This document shows positions 1 to 9,646 of a DNA stretch of 64,000 nt, piece by piece. The stretch lies in NCBI RefSeq assembly GCF_000517545.1, contig NZ_BAIV01000019.1:1-64000 (forward strand). Reading direction: 5' to 3'. The notes under the pieces are model-generated. The model worked only from the letters and a program-made list of their open reading frames with translations, had not been told where the DNA came from and made no database searches. The translations under genes and the position numbers were made by a program. This stretch comes from Bacteroides reticulotermitis JCM 10512. GTDB lineage: Bacteria; Bacteroidota; Bacteroidia; Bacteroidales; Bacteroidaceae. Within the stretch, counting starts at the first letter, position 1, and every line of letters starts with the position of its first letter.

Positions 1-1
1 C

Positions 2-1794
2 GGTGAAGTGGGCGAGATTAATGAGTCGGGTGGTTATCGCCTGGCACTCAGTCCGGGAAGCATCTTCGAGTTCTACCGCAACGGCGATCCTCAAATAGTT
101 AATATAAAGACCGACTATCCGGGTGGATGGAAAGTGGTTGGAGTAACCGAAGAAGATAAAACAACCTTGATCGATCAAACAAGCGGTTGGCTGAAGGTGG
201 ACAAACCGAAAAATGAGGCGCAAGGCAAGGATGGTTCGAAAGTACCGATGACCCTTACGGTGGATGCTAACAATACTGGTAATGAACGTGTAGGTTATAT
301 CTACATCCAATATGCCAATACTAAGATATACCTGACTGTAAATCAATCGACGGATGACGAGGTGAGTATAGAGGTTACATCGAATGGCCAGGTTGTGAGT
401 GAATTACTATTTACCTCTATGGACGAAACTATATCACAGAAGCTCGATATAAAATGGTCTCCTAGCGACGGTGATCTAGCTATTGTCAATTCTGCTCCTG
501 GCTCTTTTCCTTTTGAGGGAGACATGCCGGGTACAACAACAGTATCCGGTGGTACGGGAATCATTTCTTATGCAATAACTCCGATTGCTTTTATTCCTGA
601 GGATAAAGAGAAGCCTTTTGAAAGGATTTCCAAACTGGACTTTACCACTACCGATGGAATCAACCATGCTTCGGCATCGGTATTCCTACGCCATGTCAAT
701 TATAATATGTCTGCCGAAGAGATTGCTTCCTCTTATTCGCCTAATGGAAGTACGTATACTTTCAAGATAAAAAGTAATGTCGATTGGAGGATAAAGTCAA
801 TAGAGCCGAGCAGTGATAAACTATTGAATATTCAATCAGGAGACAATCTGGTAGAGGGATTCAGGGGCAATGCCAATCTTTCGACGGGTACCGCTGTTCA
901 GTTTACTGTTGTCAATGATGAGTTCTCCGGAGTTAAAGGGACTGTAGATGTTGTATTTGAGAGTGCAGATATGCCTCCAAAATTTGCTGAAAAGAAAATC
1001 ACTCTTGAAATAATGGGTGAATATTATCCAAAGACACATGGAGGTTGGGCAGGTTCCAACATCTATTGGGACGGTACGAAGTTAACCTTTGATGATAGTT
1101 TGGGAGAGAGTGCACCTCATAAGAAATACCAGGGCGTCTTCTTCAACTGGGCTAGTCTTTACGGTATTCCTCCTGCTAATACTTACAATGTTGGAAGTAC
1201 GGCTTGGAGCAGTAGCGATGGAGTTTATGGACCGAGTGGTTGGGAATACATTTTGGTCTGGCTTAAGTGGCCGCAAGTTGCACAGGTTGCTATTCCATCT
1301 AATCCTCCGGTCGGAAAAACCGAAAGAGACCGTGCCTATCTCTATGAAATAACGGATGGTTCAAAAGGCATTGGAGATATTTGTAAATATCTTACGGAGA
1401 AAGCCGCAGGTGGTCTACTTTATGGTAAAAAATGGCGGATGCTACCTCCAACGAATTTGAGAAGGCGGAGGATTACAAATGGATTGGTGGTTACGAAGGC
1501 ACTGTAATGGATCCTAAAGAAGAGGTTGACGGCAGTCGCATTATAGAAAGAGCTTATATAAGAGAGAAAACATATTTCCCTGCTGCCGGAAGCCGCCAAT
1601 CAAATGCTGGAAAATTGACTGCTATGGGGATAGAAGGGTCTTATTGGGCATCATCGCCTCAGAATAACATTTACACATACTACCTGAGTTTCCGTAGGAA
1701 TAGCGGTGAAGACAAGATTAATACAGAATATGCTTACACTAATTTTTCACGTCGTAATGCATGTAGTGTCCGTTGCGTTGTAGACATAAAATAA
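2..1794 (+). CDS. Surface protein with Fib_succ_major-type C-terminus (5' end outside window, frame broken)
   Basis: The reading frame is open from base 2, so the N-terminus lies upstream of the window. The first ~120 visible residues look like a beta-sandwich of the BACON type (a GGWKV start and an IYLTVNQS end). A central beta-rich part follows, and the last ~150 residues resemble the Fibrobacter succinogenes major paralogous domain: a KKWRM..TSNEFE start, a YWASS block and a SVRCV end. Such proteins are usually exported, often as surface or fimbria-associated proteins; substrate unknown. The frame breaks near 1441: the first frame runs to a stop at 1507 and the domain continues in the next frame to 1794. 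One extra base in the ATGCTACC stretch rejoins them. Inferred sequencing deletion. Family assignment moderate. Confidence 0.6.
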
Positions 1795-1829
1795 GAGCGA
1801 ACTAGCCTATTCGATTCTTTTGATTTATC

Positions 1830-1857
1830 CCTTCGGTGCATTTAAATGCACCGAAGG
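1830..1857. terminator. 28-bp perfect palindrome, probable bidirectional terminator
   Basis: Arms CCTTCGGTGCA and TGCACCGAAGG flank TTTAAA, giving complete dyad symmetry. It lies 36 bp after the stop of the first gene and before the convergent FemAB-like gene. There is no long T tract, so termination is inferred from position and stem strength. Confidence 0.45.
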
Positions 1858-2138
1858 TACATACCGCTTATTAGGAGTTAAGAAAGAAATAGCACAGCCT
1901 ATATTTCTCAGTTGTAAAGTATGCCTAATTAGCGGAAAAGGCAGAACCTATTTCCAACCGATTTTATACATGAAACAAAATATAATAATCCCTATCCTTT
2001 TTCGGAAGTTAATATGATGAAATGAAGTCTTAGTTATTATGCGATGCAGATACGGACTTCTTCCGATCTAGCCTTTATGGCTTTGGTAAATCAGGTGTCG
2101 TGAGACACTGGTGTTTAGTTTTATAAATTTTGTTTTTG

Positions 2139-2171
2139 ACCGCGTGGATTGAGATAATTCGCGCGGTTTTC
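2139..2171. terminator. Terminator-like stem between convergent genes
   Basis: ACCGCG and CGCGGT are separated by about 17 nt and followed on the + strand by TTTTC. It lies just past the 3' end of the minus-strand FemAB-like gene, in a position to stop transcription from the left. Confidence 0.4.
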
Positions 2172-2199
2172 TTATAGGTCTATGCCGGAAAAAGGGATA

Positions 2200-3320
2200 T
2201 TATTGTTGATAATATCCCTGACGATTCATTTCATAAGCTTGGAAAACGGCATACTTATCCGGATCGAGCGGATAGTCCCAACAACCTAACTGGTGATAGA
2301 TTTGTCCGCCGAAACCTTGCTTGAACTTATAGAGTCCGTACATGGGGTGCGAGGGCTCGGGACGTGGTGCGATGCCGAACATATCATATTCCGTGCAGGC
2401 GTTCGCCTTAGCTAACCGGATGGCTTCCCATTGCAGAGCGTAAGTAGGCATGAGGTTTCTGTGCTCAGACGAAGAAGCTCCATATAAATACGTCGCCCGA
2501 TGGCTCGATAAAACTAAGAACATAGCGGCTAGCGGCTGGTCTCCGGTATAAGCAACGAGTAGTTTGACTTGCACATCTTTACTTTCCTGCTCCATCTTCG
2601 TGGTGAATACCATTCGGAAATATTCCAGACTGTTGGTATTGAGTCCGTTGCGAATGGCTGTTTCACAATACAACTGATACCAGATGTCCAATCCTTCGAT
2701 ACCTACATTACGTACCTCAATCCCTTTGCGTTTCGACAGATTGATGTTATACCGGGTTTTGGATTTCATCTGTGCCAAGATTTGCTCTTCCTCATTCCGC
2801 AAGTCGAGCAGAATGGTATGAGCCGGCAGAATGTTGCTATTACTCTTCTTTAGGTTCCAATTGCAGGTCCCATAGTTTAAACGTAACTCCTGAAAAGTTT
2901 TGGCGGGTGAGCTTTCCAAATCCCGTTCTCATCGAAATCATCTTCTTTGCACCAATGCGACTCCCAATTCAGATCATAGCGCAGAGCCAAACAGTTGTTG
3001 GGCAGGTGCGAACGCAACGATTCGGATAGTTCTTCCAGAAAACTACCTTGATTCTCTTCCGAAGGCTCTATCTCCGGGCCATAAGGTAAATATGCTACAT
3101 AATCTGTGCTGTTGAGGTACTCGAAAAAGACAATAAAGTCAGCTTGTGTATAAGAATATCCTCCCACATTCAGGTAAAGGTCGCTGTTTTTGATCTTAAA
3201 ATCAAAAGCGGCAGACGGTATGCCGTGATGTTGTTTCACGTTTGACCAGAAAGAAGTCTGTTGTATGATCGGCGTGCTGTAAGCATCGATAACCTCTTTC
3301 GGCTCAATTTCTAATGTCAT
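2200..3320 (-). CDS. FemAB/GNAT-type peptidyl or acyl transferase, frame broken
   Basis: Rejoined, this is ~373 residues with the two-lobed GNAT layout of the FemAB family, which add amino acids to lipid II or acylate similar acceptors in the cytoplasm. The C-terminal half is typical: KSKTRYNINLSKRKGIEV, then a YLYGASS strand and an EYDMFGIAP strand. I chose the start at 3320 (MTLEIEPKEV), because upstream codons extend past a Bacteroidetes -7 box at 3347-3354. The frame breaks near 2895-2915: the N-terminal frame runs into stop-proximal residues LFRSYV while the other frame continues with KTFQELRLNYG. One extra A in an A run repairs it. Exact acceptor unknown. Confidence 0.65.
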
Positions 3321-3346
3321 AACTCCAACTATTAAAATAAAAACTG

Positions 3347-3354
3347 CAAAGGTA
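3347..3354 (-). promoter_or_regulatory. -7 box of the FemAB-like gene
   Basis: On the minus strand this reads TACCTTTG, matching the Bacteroidetes -7 consensus TAnnTTTG. It lies 26 bp upstream of the chosen start at 3320. I see no clear -33 TTTG at the best spacing. Confidence 0.5.
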
Positions 3355-3515
3355 GGCAAAAAAGCTGTGATTCGACCCATCTTTGGTGAGAAGAACCCCT
3401 GACGCATGGACGCGAACCAATGAGCGAAAGTTTACCATGTGCAGCAATCGGGGAGAAATTCGGCTTTTGCCCGATTATTCTCAGATTGTTCGTTCGCAAA
3501 TACACGGGAAAACTC

Positions 3516-3523
3516 TATATTTG
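3516..3523 (+). promoter_or_regulatory. -7 box upstream of the GH35 gene
   Basis: TATATTTG matches TAnnTTTG and lies ~108 bp before the GH35 start, implying a leader of about 100 nt. The 311-bp gap from 3321 to 3631 otherwise holds only the divergent promoters of its two neighbours. Confidence 0.5.
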
Positions 3524-3631
3524 CATCAGAGAACGAATCTTTGTGGTCTGATAGAAGCTACTTTAGCATAAGCAGCTATCAATATATTATTTCAATTATG
3601 AACATGAATTTATAACCCAATTTCATTTACT

Positions 3632-5517
3632 ATGCTAAGAAAATCAATTTATTGGCTTTTACTCGCTGCCATTTTTCCAATGTTTGCTTACCCCCAATCC
3701 CCCAAAACATTCGAAATTAAAAATGGACATTTCTATCGAAACGGTAAAGAAACTCCGGTTCTTTCCGGCGAAATGCATTACATGCGCATCCCTCATCAGT
3801 ATTGGCGGCATCGGCTGCAAATGATGAAGCTATGGGGCTTAACACAGTGGCTACTTACGTATTCTGGAACTTCCATGAGCCGGAACCGGACAAGTGGGAT
3901 TTTACCGGCGATAAGAATCTGGCGGAGTACATCCGGATAGCCGGAGAGGAGAACATGATGGTTATCCTGCGCCCTGGCCCTTATGTGTGTGCCGAATGGG
4001 AGTTCGGTGGCTATCCCTGGTGGTTGCAGAATATAAAAGGTATGGAGATTCGAAGAGATAATCCGGAATTTCTGGCGCGTACCAAAAGCTACCTCGAACG
4101 TTTGTACAAAGAGGTGGGCAGTTTGCAATGTACCAAAGGAGGACCTATCATCATGGTGCAATGCGAGAACGAGTTTGGTTCTTATGTGGCTCAACGAAAG
4201 GATATTCCACTGGAAGAGCATCAGGCGTATAATGCCAAGATCAAACAGCAATTGATCGATGCCGGATTTAATGTACCGATGTTTACTTCGGATGGCAGTT
4301 GGCTGTTTGAAGGCGGCGCTACTCCGGGAGCTTTGCCGACTGCTAACGGTGAAAATGATATAGAAAATCTTAAAAAGGTAGTCAATCAGTATCATGACGG
4401 CAAAGGGCCTTACATGGTTGCCGAGTTCTATCCCGGCTGGTTATCGCATTGGGCGGAAGACTTTCCGCAGATCAGCGCTTCGAGCATTGCTCGTCAAACA
4501 GAGAAGTATTTGCAGAACGATGTCTCTTTTAATGTATATATGGTACACGGAGGAACGAACTTCGGCTTTTCGAGTGGAGCGAATTATGACAAGAAGCGGG
4601 ATATTCAACCCGACTTGACTAGTTATGATTACGATGCGCCTATCAGCGAAGCCGGTTGGGAAACTCCCAAATACGATTCGCTTCGCAACGTGATTAAGAA
4701 ATATGTGAAATATCCTGTTCCTGCTATTCCGGCTCCCATAGCTACGATCGAAATACCCTCCATTCAGTTGGATAAGGTAATGGATCTGTTGGCTTATGCC
4801 GAAAAGCAAAAACCGGTATTGGCGGAAGAACCTTTGACTTTTGAACAGCTGAACCAGGGATATGGCTATGTGCTGTATACCCGTCATTTCAATCAACCGA
4901 TCTCCGGCACGCTCGAGATTCCCGGTTTGAGAGATTATGCGGTGGTTTACGTGGACGGAGAGAAAGTAGGCGTACTGAACCGGAATACGAAGACCTATTC
5001 ACTTGAGATAGACGTACCTTTCAATTCTACTGTGCAGATTCTGGTAGAGAATATGGGACGAATCAATTACGGTAGTGAGATTGTGCACAACAATAAAGGG
5101 ATTATCAGTCCGGTTAAGATTGCCGGTAAAGAGATACAAGGCAATTGGAAAATGTATTCTTTGCCGATGGCCGAAGCTCCTGATGCTGATAAGCTGGGTG
5201 TGGCAAACTCTGCTTCCGCGACTACCAAGTTGAAGAATATGCCGATTGTCTATAGCGGTAAATTTACACTCGACAAGGTGGGTGATACGTTCATCGACAT
5301 GGCCGACTGGGGTAAAGGAATTATCTTTGTTAATGGCATCAACATCGGACGCTATTGGCAGGTAGGACCGCAGCAAACGTTGTATATCCCCGGGGTATGG
5401 TTGCGAAAAGGAGAGAACAAGATTGTTGTTTTCGAGCAATTGAACCTCAAACCACAGAAAGAACTTCGGACAACGAAAGTACCTGTTCTTCAAGAACTGA
5501 AATCCGAATTGAACTGA
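3632..5517 (+). CDS. GH35 beta-galactosidase, secreted, frame broken
   Basis: Hydrolyses terminal beta-galactosides; the signal peptide (LLLAAIFPMFAYPQ) sends it to the periplasm or surface. Rejoined length ~628 residues, normal for a bacterial GH35 with C-terminal beta domains. The TIM barrel begins with FEIKNGHFYRNGKE and carries the proton donor in QCENEFG and the nucleophile in VAEFYPGW. Jelly-roll domains end with INIGRYWQVGPQ. The frame breaks near 3829: ...LQMMK in one frame and AMGLNTVATYVFW in the next. One extra G (AAGGCT instead of AAGCT) repairs it, and both catalytic residues lie after the break. The gene stands alone with its own terminator at 5537-5575. Confidence 0.85.
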
Positions 5518-5536
5518 AATAATGGTTCTTGAACCT

Positions 5537-5575
5537 AAAAGAGGATGTGTCAAAACTGATTCATCCTCTTTTTTT
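5537..5575 (+). terminator. Rho-independent terminator after GH35
   Basis: AAAAGAGGATG pairs perfectly with CATCCTCTTTT across a 14-nt loop, followed by a run of T. It starts 20 bp after the GH35 stop. Confidence 0.85.
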
Positions 5576-5687
5576 ATCCTTGTCTGGTCCCTATGCGGTT
5601 CATGTGCTTGTTCTATGGGACAAACATACTAATCCTCATCGGCATTGTAGTGAAGGTTCTCGATTTGGAATGGATCAGGAGTATAAC

Positions 5688-5719
5688 GGGGATATGTCTG
5701 TTTTTACACATCCCCTTTT
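5688..5719 (+). terminator. Second stem with T run before the lipoprotein gene
   Basis: GGGGATATGT pairs with ACACATCCCC with one mismatch, followed by TTTT. Short hydrophobic open frames run through 5593-5784, but they overlap this stem and I do not regard them as genes. Confidence 0.45.
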
Positions 5720-5738
5720 ATAAATCTATTACTATTTC

Positions 5739-6233
5739 TTATTTTATAATTGTAATTAGCCTTCTGTCTTTATCTTCATTCTGATGACCAACTCCCCATA
5801 CTTTTTTCCCATTTAATTCTACTCCAACACAAATTGTAGATGAATTTGTTTTGTTTGTTTCTATAGATATGGTGTCTACATTCGATATGTCCCACTTGAG
5901 GTAGGATATAGACTTGTCATAAGTTGCATTAGGAAAGATTCTTAGTATATATTTGTTATAATCTGCATTAGGAGGTAACAGCATAAACCCATTCGGAGCA
6001 TCTGAATCTTTTTTATAATAAACTATTTCTTTATTATTTATCAAATAAGTTAAGGTCAATTTATTTAGATCTACATTCTTGTCATTTTTGCTTTCAGGAT
6101 TAAGCAAATCATTCCCATCTTTGTCTGTAACGTACATATCTATATATGTGTCATTTACAGATATAGAGGTATGCTCTTCTTGGCTGCAAGAATAAAATAA
6201 ACTTAGAATAAATATGATATATATGTATTTCAT
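5739..6233 (-). CDS. Small lipoprotein of unknown function
   Basis: 164 residues. The N-terminus MKYIYIIFILSLFYSC is a clear lipoprotein signal with cleavage before the Cys, followed by SQEE. The rest is beta-rich and polar, with many Asp, Asn and Lys and no family I recognise; WDISNVDTISIE and GVELNGKKVWGVG look like strands. The gene is distinctly more AT-rich than its neighbours, suggesting recent acquisition or weak selection. It shares the minus strand with the GNAT gene 38 bp upstream and may be transcribed with it. Confidence 0.6.
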   Translation of the reverse strand: MKYIYIIFILSLFYSCSQEEHTSISVNDTYIDMYVTDKDGNDLLNPESKNDKNVDLNKLTLTYLINNKEIVYYKKDSDAPNGFMLLPPNADYNKYILRIFPNATYDKSISYLKWDISNVDTISIETNKTNSSTICVGVELNGKKVWGVGHQNEDKDRRLITIIK

Positions 6234-6271
6234 AACTTGATGTTTTAGGGGGTTATATAGAATCGTTCTTG

Positions 6272-6730
6272 CTATTTCGGTTCAGAATCGGTTGCGCAAG
6301 GAGCCATCCGATACACGTTGGTCGGTTTCTGTTCGAATCCCACGCGCTGATAGAGTTGGTTAGCCGCTATTCGTTGAGGCGAAGAAGTCAGCATTAGCAA
6401 AGGTACTTTGCATTGCTTTACATACTCGATGGCATGAGCAACGAGCAGTTTGCTATATCCTTTTCCCCGGTAATCTTCGTCCACCACTACGTCTTCGATC
6501 CATGCTTTGCCACCTGTGGGGCTGTAGTATATGCCTACGGTAAGCATTCCGATCGTTTTCTCGTTGCTTTGCAGTAGGAATAAATGGCTGTTGGAATCGG
6601 CCAGTAGTTCCTGAAGGGCTTGGTCGTCAAAAGGGAAAGGCTGATCACTCAGTTGTTTGAGGAATCCCTGTATAATCGGTGTGAGTTCAGGGGTGAATTG
6701 TTCTGCTTTTGTGATTCTTATTGTTTCCAT
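6272..6730 (-). CDS. GNAT family N-acetyltransferase
   Basis: 152 residues, a single GNAT domain. Acetyl-CoA binding is shown by VVDEDYRGKGYSKLLVAHAIE (the R/Q-x-x-G-x-G/A loop) and the late strand by LYQRVGFE. The substrate cannot be told from sequence. The start at 6730 (METIRITKAEQF) lies 33 bp from a TATCTTTG -7 box on the same strand at 6763-6770, which supports it. Confidence 0.85.
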   Translation of the reverse strand: METIRITKAEQFTPELTPIIQGFLKQLSDQPFPFDDQALQELLADSNSHLFLLQSNEKTIGMLTVGIYYSPTGGKAWIEDVVVDEDYRGKGYSKLLVAHAIEYVKQCKVPLLMLTSSPQRIAANQLYQRVGFEQKPTNVYRMAPCATDSEPK

Positions 6731-6762
6731 GGAATAGATTGTTTAGTTTGTCATTGAGTAGA

Positions 6763-6770
6763 CAAAGATA
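6763..6770 (-). promoter_or_regulatory. -7 box of the GNAT gene
   Basis: Minus strand TATCTTTG, an exact Bacteroidetes -7 box, 33 bp upstream of the GNAT start. A looser plus-strand box (TATCTTTC, 6812-6819) may serve the divergent LspA-like gene. Confidence 0.6.
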
Positions 6771-6871
6771 TTAAATAATGTAATAGAAAAGAGTGTCTGT
6801 CGAAACTTTACTATCTTTCCGGCAAAAGCGAGACCTTTTATAGGCGGTTGGCTCAAAATACTGTTAGAAAT

Positions 6872-7417
6872 ATGAAAGTACGAAGCATTATTCTTTTGAT
6901 TGCGCTATTGGTTGGACTTGATCAGGCGGTTAAACTGCTTATTTATCAATATTTTATGGATGTCAACTTTGAAATTATACCTCGGGTACTTGACTTTAAA
7001 CCCTTTTTCAATAGCAAGTATAGTTTTGTGAATCATTCAATCCACAAAGGAACAGGCATGGATGCAGGGTTGATATTTCATATTGTCCTATTTGCGCTAA
7101 TATGGCTTGTCGTATTTGTGTTTTATCGATTTTATAAGCGAGTTGCTCCCACGAATAAGACGCTTGACGTCTCTTTCAGCTTGCTGACGGCAGGGGTTCT
7201 ATGCGCCTATTTAGGAATCTTGGTTTGGGAAGAGGGGGTACTCGACTTTCTACAGCTTAGGCCGTTTGGCAAAATTATTTTCGACTTGAAGGATCTCTAT
7301 ATTAACTGCTTTGTTGTATGCTTACTTATAAGTACAAAGAGGGTTGAGTCCAGACATCATATTAAACTAAAAGATATGGCTGACTATCTGAAAGGCTTAT
7401 TTGGCGGAAGAGCTTGA
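6872..7417 (+). CDS. LspA-like (signal peptidase II family) membrane protein
   Basis: 181 residues from the ATG at 6872, which begins the first membrane helix directly. Four membrane segments fit signal peptidase II, the aspartic protease that trims lipoprotein signal peptides. LDQAVKLL matches the family's first motif, and aspartates remain at the two catalytic positions (GVLDFL and FDLKDLYIN). The usual GNxxDR and N-x-A-D contexts are altered and the loop is longer, so this is probably a divergent paralogue rather than the housekeeping LspA. Whether it cleaves lipoproteins is open. Its stop codon lies within an 18-bp inverted repeat. Confidence 0.6.
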   Translation: MKVRSIILLIALLVGLDQAVKLLIYQYFMDVNFEIIPRVLDFKPFFNSKYSFVNHSIHKGTGMDAGLIFHIVLFALIWLVVFVFYRFYKRVAPTNKTLDVSFSLLTAGVLCAYLGILVWEEGVLDFLQLRPFGKIIFDLKDLYINCFVVCLLISTKRVESRHHIKLKDMADYLKGLFGGRA

Positions 7418-7435
7418 TTTCAGATAGTCAGCCAT
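7376..7435. repeat. 18-bp perfect inverted repeat spanning the LspA-like stop codon
   Basis: ATGGCTGACTATCTGAAA (7376-7393) is perfectly complementary to 7418-7435, with a 24-nt loop containing the last codons. The stop is at 7415-7417. No T run follows. It may act as an mRNA-end stabiliser or terminator. Confidence 0.7.
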
Positions 7436-7967
7436 AGTCACACTAAGATACATTCGGGTGACAAGGTGTTGCTATGCCTTCAAGCTACTGACACCTTTTC
7501 AAGTTACCTTGCACTAAAATTGAAGAAGAACCTTGTTTTTATAAATTTGCTTTCACTTGTCTTAGGAGTTGGATAGTAGTAAGTCAAGTACTAAGCTATA
7601 CCGCGTGGCAGGGTCACAAATTTGTAAAAGCTAAAATGCTATCGCAAACTTTCCGAGAGAATAAAGCCCTGTCTCATACGAAATACAGCCAAAAAGAATG
7701 AGAGATAGGCTCAAAAATGATGAGAGATAGGCTCAAAAAGAGGGGAAAATGCGGGAAAATGATGAGAGATACCGCTTTTGAAAAGTATCTCTCATTGTGT
7801 AATACGTTGAATTATTGATTGTTAAGTGAAAAATGATGAGAGCATGAGAGATAAAATATTTTATCTTGTATGTAGGGGAGGGGGGAAGTATGACTTCAAA
7901 TGAGACAGCTGCGCAGAACATTTTCAAGGTTCTATTGGTTTACTTTAAAGATCAAAGTATAAACAAA
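7436..7967. other. Non-coding gap with a repeat array
   Basis: No convincing gene. The first ~250 bp show no structure I recognise. 7690-7865 holds repeats of GAGAGATA, a hairpin and a 16-bp palindrome. The open frame entering DUF488 from 7866 has no homology before 7968. Confidence 0.6.
7690..7865. repeat. Array of GAGAGATA words, ~22-bp spacing, with hairpin and palindrome
   Basis: GAGAGATA occurs at 7700, 7722, 7764 and 7846. The first two copies sit in a near-identical 22-bp unit ending CTCAAAAA. At 7763-7772 TGAGAGATAC faces its exact complement at 7785-7794, forming a 10-bp hairpin. GATAAAATATTTTATC at 7850-7865 is a 16-bp perfect palindrome. Confidence 0.65.
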
Positions 7968-8330
7968 ATGGTTCAATTTAAGATAAAACGTGTGTATGAA
8001 GATTATGCCGAAGCCGATGGTTACCGGGTGCTGGTAGATAAACTCTGGCCTCGGGGAATGAAGAAAGAGGCGTTGAAGTATGATTATTGGGCAAAAGATA
8101 TAACCCCTTCCACGGCCTTGCGACGGTGGTGTCATGAAGATATACCGGGACATTGGAACGAGTTCACCATCCGGTATCAAGAAGAGTTGGCCGATTCTTC
8201 CCATGTAGCCGACTTTCTCGACCTCATCAAACCCTATCCTGTAGTCACTTTGCTTTATGCTTCGAAGGAACCGGTGCACAATCATGCCCGTATTCTGCGG
8301 GATTATTTGGAAATACATCTGAAAGAGTGA
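7968..8330 (+). CDS. DUF488 family protein
   Basis: 120 residues from the ATG at 7968 (MVQFKIKRVYEDY), where family similarity begins. Motifs typical of DUF488 are VDKLWPRGMKKE near the N-terminus, DITPSTALRRWCHED in the middle and LLYASKEPVHNHA near the end. The family is widespread and its biochemical role unproven. The next gene starts 84 bp downstream with its own promoter, so it is probably monocistronic. Confidence 0.8.
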   Translation: MVQFKIKRVYEDYAEADGYRVLVDKLWPRGMKKEALKYDYWAKDITPSTALRRWCHEDIPGHWNEFTIRYQEELADSSHVADFLDLIKPYPVVTLLYASKEPVHNHARILRDYLEIHLKE

Positions 8331-8381
8331 TCATAAAGTAACATTTATCTGTTTCCGCTTTTTATGGTTCGCGCTATTTTT

Positions 8382-8389
8382 TACCTTTG
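8382..8389 (+). promoter_or_regulatory. -7 box of the menaquinone operon
   Basis: TACCTTTG, matching TAnnTTTG, 25 bp before the ATG of the HAD-hotdog gene. It is the only clear promoter before the run of tightly packed men genes. Confidence 0.6.
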
Positions 8390-8414
8390 TAGCTCAATTC
8401 AAAACTGAGAAGTC

Positions 8415-9646
8415 ATGAAGTACAAATTATTAGTTCTCGATGTAGACGGGACTCTTCTCGATAATTCGAAGGAAATAAGTAAGCGCACATTAGCTGCTTT
8501 AGTCAAAGTGCAGCAAATGGGCGTGCGTGTCGTGCTGGCATCCGGCAGACCAACTTATGGACTTATGCCATTGGCTAAGACACTGGAGTTGGGTAACTAT
8601 GGAGGATATATTCTTTCTTATAACGGCTGTCAGGTGATAAACGCCAAAGACGGAACGTTGCTCTTTGAACGACGTATCAATCCCGAAATGTTACCCTATC
8701 TGGAGAAGAAAGCACGTAAGAATGGTTTTTCAATGTTTACCTACAATGAAAATATTCTTGTTACCAATGATCCGGATAATGCGCATATACAATATGAAGC
8801 CCAACTAAATAACCTTGAAATCGTTCGGGAAGACAACTTCTCGATAGCCGTAGACTTTGCACCCTGCAAATGTATGTTGGTAAGCGATGACGAAGAGACG
8901 TTGGTAGGCTTGGAGGAGCATTGGAAGAGACGTTTGGCGGGTACGCTGGATGCGTTCCGGTCGGAATCTCATTTTCTGGAAGTTGTGCCCTGCGGCATTG
9001 ATAAAGCCAATACCTTAGGCGCATTGATGGAAATGCTGGGCGTTAAGTCCGAAGAGGTCATAGCGATTGGCGACGGTGTGTGCGATGTCACGATGATCCA
9101 AATGGCCGGAATAGGAGTTGCCATGGGCAATGCGCAGGAGTCGGTGAAGCGATGTGCCGAAATGGTAACCGCTTCCAACGAAGAAGACGGAGTAGCAATT
9201 GCCGTGGAGAAAACGATTCTGACCGATTTTCGTCCGGAGAATATTTCGTTAGACCACCTCAATTCGCAGGCGCAACACGCCTGATGGGTAATTTAGGTAT
9301 CCTATATACTTATGTTTCCGAAGATCGGGTAGAAGCAACCATGCCGGTTGATTACCGCACCCGCCAGCCTTTCGGCATTTTGCACGGAGGAGCGACGCTT
9401 GCGCTAGCCGAAACCGTTGCCGGGCTGGGATCGATGGTGTTATGCCAGCCGGACGAATTTGTTGTCGGTATGCAAGTAAGCGGAAGTCATATCTCTTCGG
9501 CACACGAGGGCGATACGGTACGTGCTGTGGCAACCATTGTACATAAAGGACGTTCGTCGCATGTTTGGAATGTGGACGTCTTTACTTCAACCAACAAACT
9601 GGTGTCTTCTATACGGGTAGTCAACAGTGTGATGAAAAAGAGATGA
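8415..9646 (+). CDS. HAD-IIB phosphatase fused to a hotdog thioesterase, frame broken
   Basis: Residues 1-~275 are a Cof-type HAD phosphatase: nucleophile motif LDVDGTLLD, motif II SGRP, motif IV GDGVCDVTM. The C-terminal ~120 residues are a PaaI/MenI-type hotdog with the HGGATLALAETVAGLGS signature. In the first frame the protein stops at 9284, right after DHLNSQAQHA, which is the leading helix expected before a hotdog domain; MGNLGILYTYVSEDR continues in the next frame from 9284. One extra C (GCCCTG for GCCTG) near 9281 makes one ~410-residue protein. The alternative is two genes with a TGATG overlap. At the head of the men operon, the hotdog is a good candidate for DHNA-CoA thioesterase; the role of the HAD domain is unknown. 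Confidence 0.75.

Larger units (their letters stand above)
1795..2199. other. Intergenic region with a palindrome and a terminator-like stem
   Basis: The genes on either side converge. The stretch holds a 28-bp perfect palindrome (1830-1857) and a GC stem followed by T residues (about 2139-2171). A 65-codon open frame at 1820-2017 runs through the palindrome and resembles nothing I know, so I do not call it a gene. Confidence 0.5.

Noticed and set aside
1820..2017. 65-codon plus-strand open frame
   Set aside because: Runs through a 28-bp palindrome and resembles no protein.
5593..5784. Hydrophobic open frame after GH35
   Set aside because: Overlaps a stem-T terminator and the 3' end of a convergent gene; no good start site.
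7690..7865. CRISPR array
   Set aside because: Repeat words are only ~8-22 bp with no unique spacers and no cas genes in the window.
9080..9283. Upstream extension of the hotdog frame inside the HAD gene
   Set aside because: Residues are an off-frame reading of HAD codons; the real N-terminal helix is in the HAD frame.
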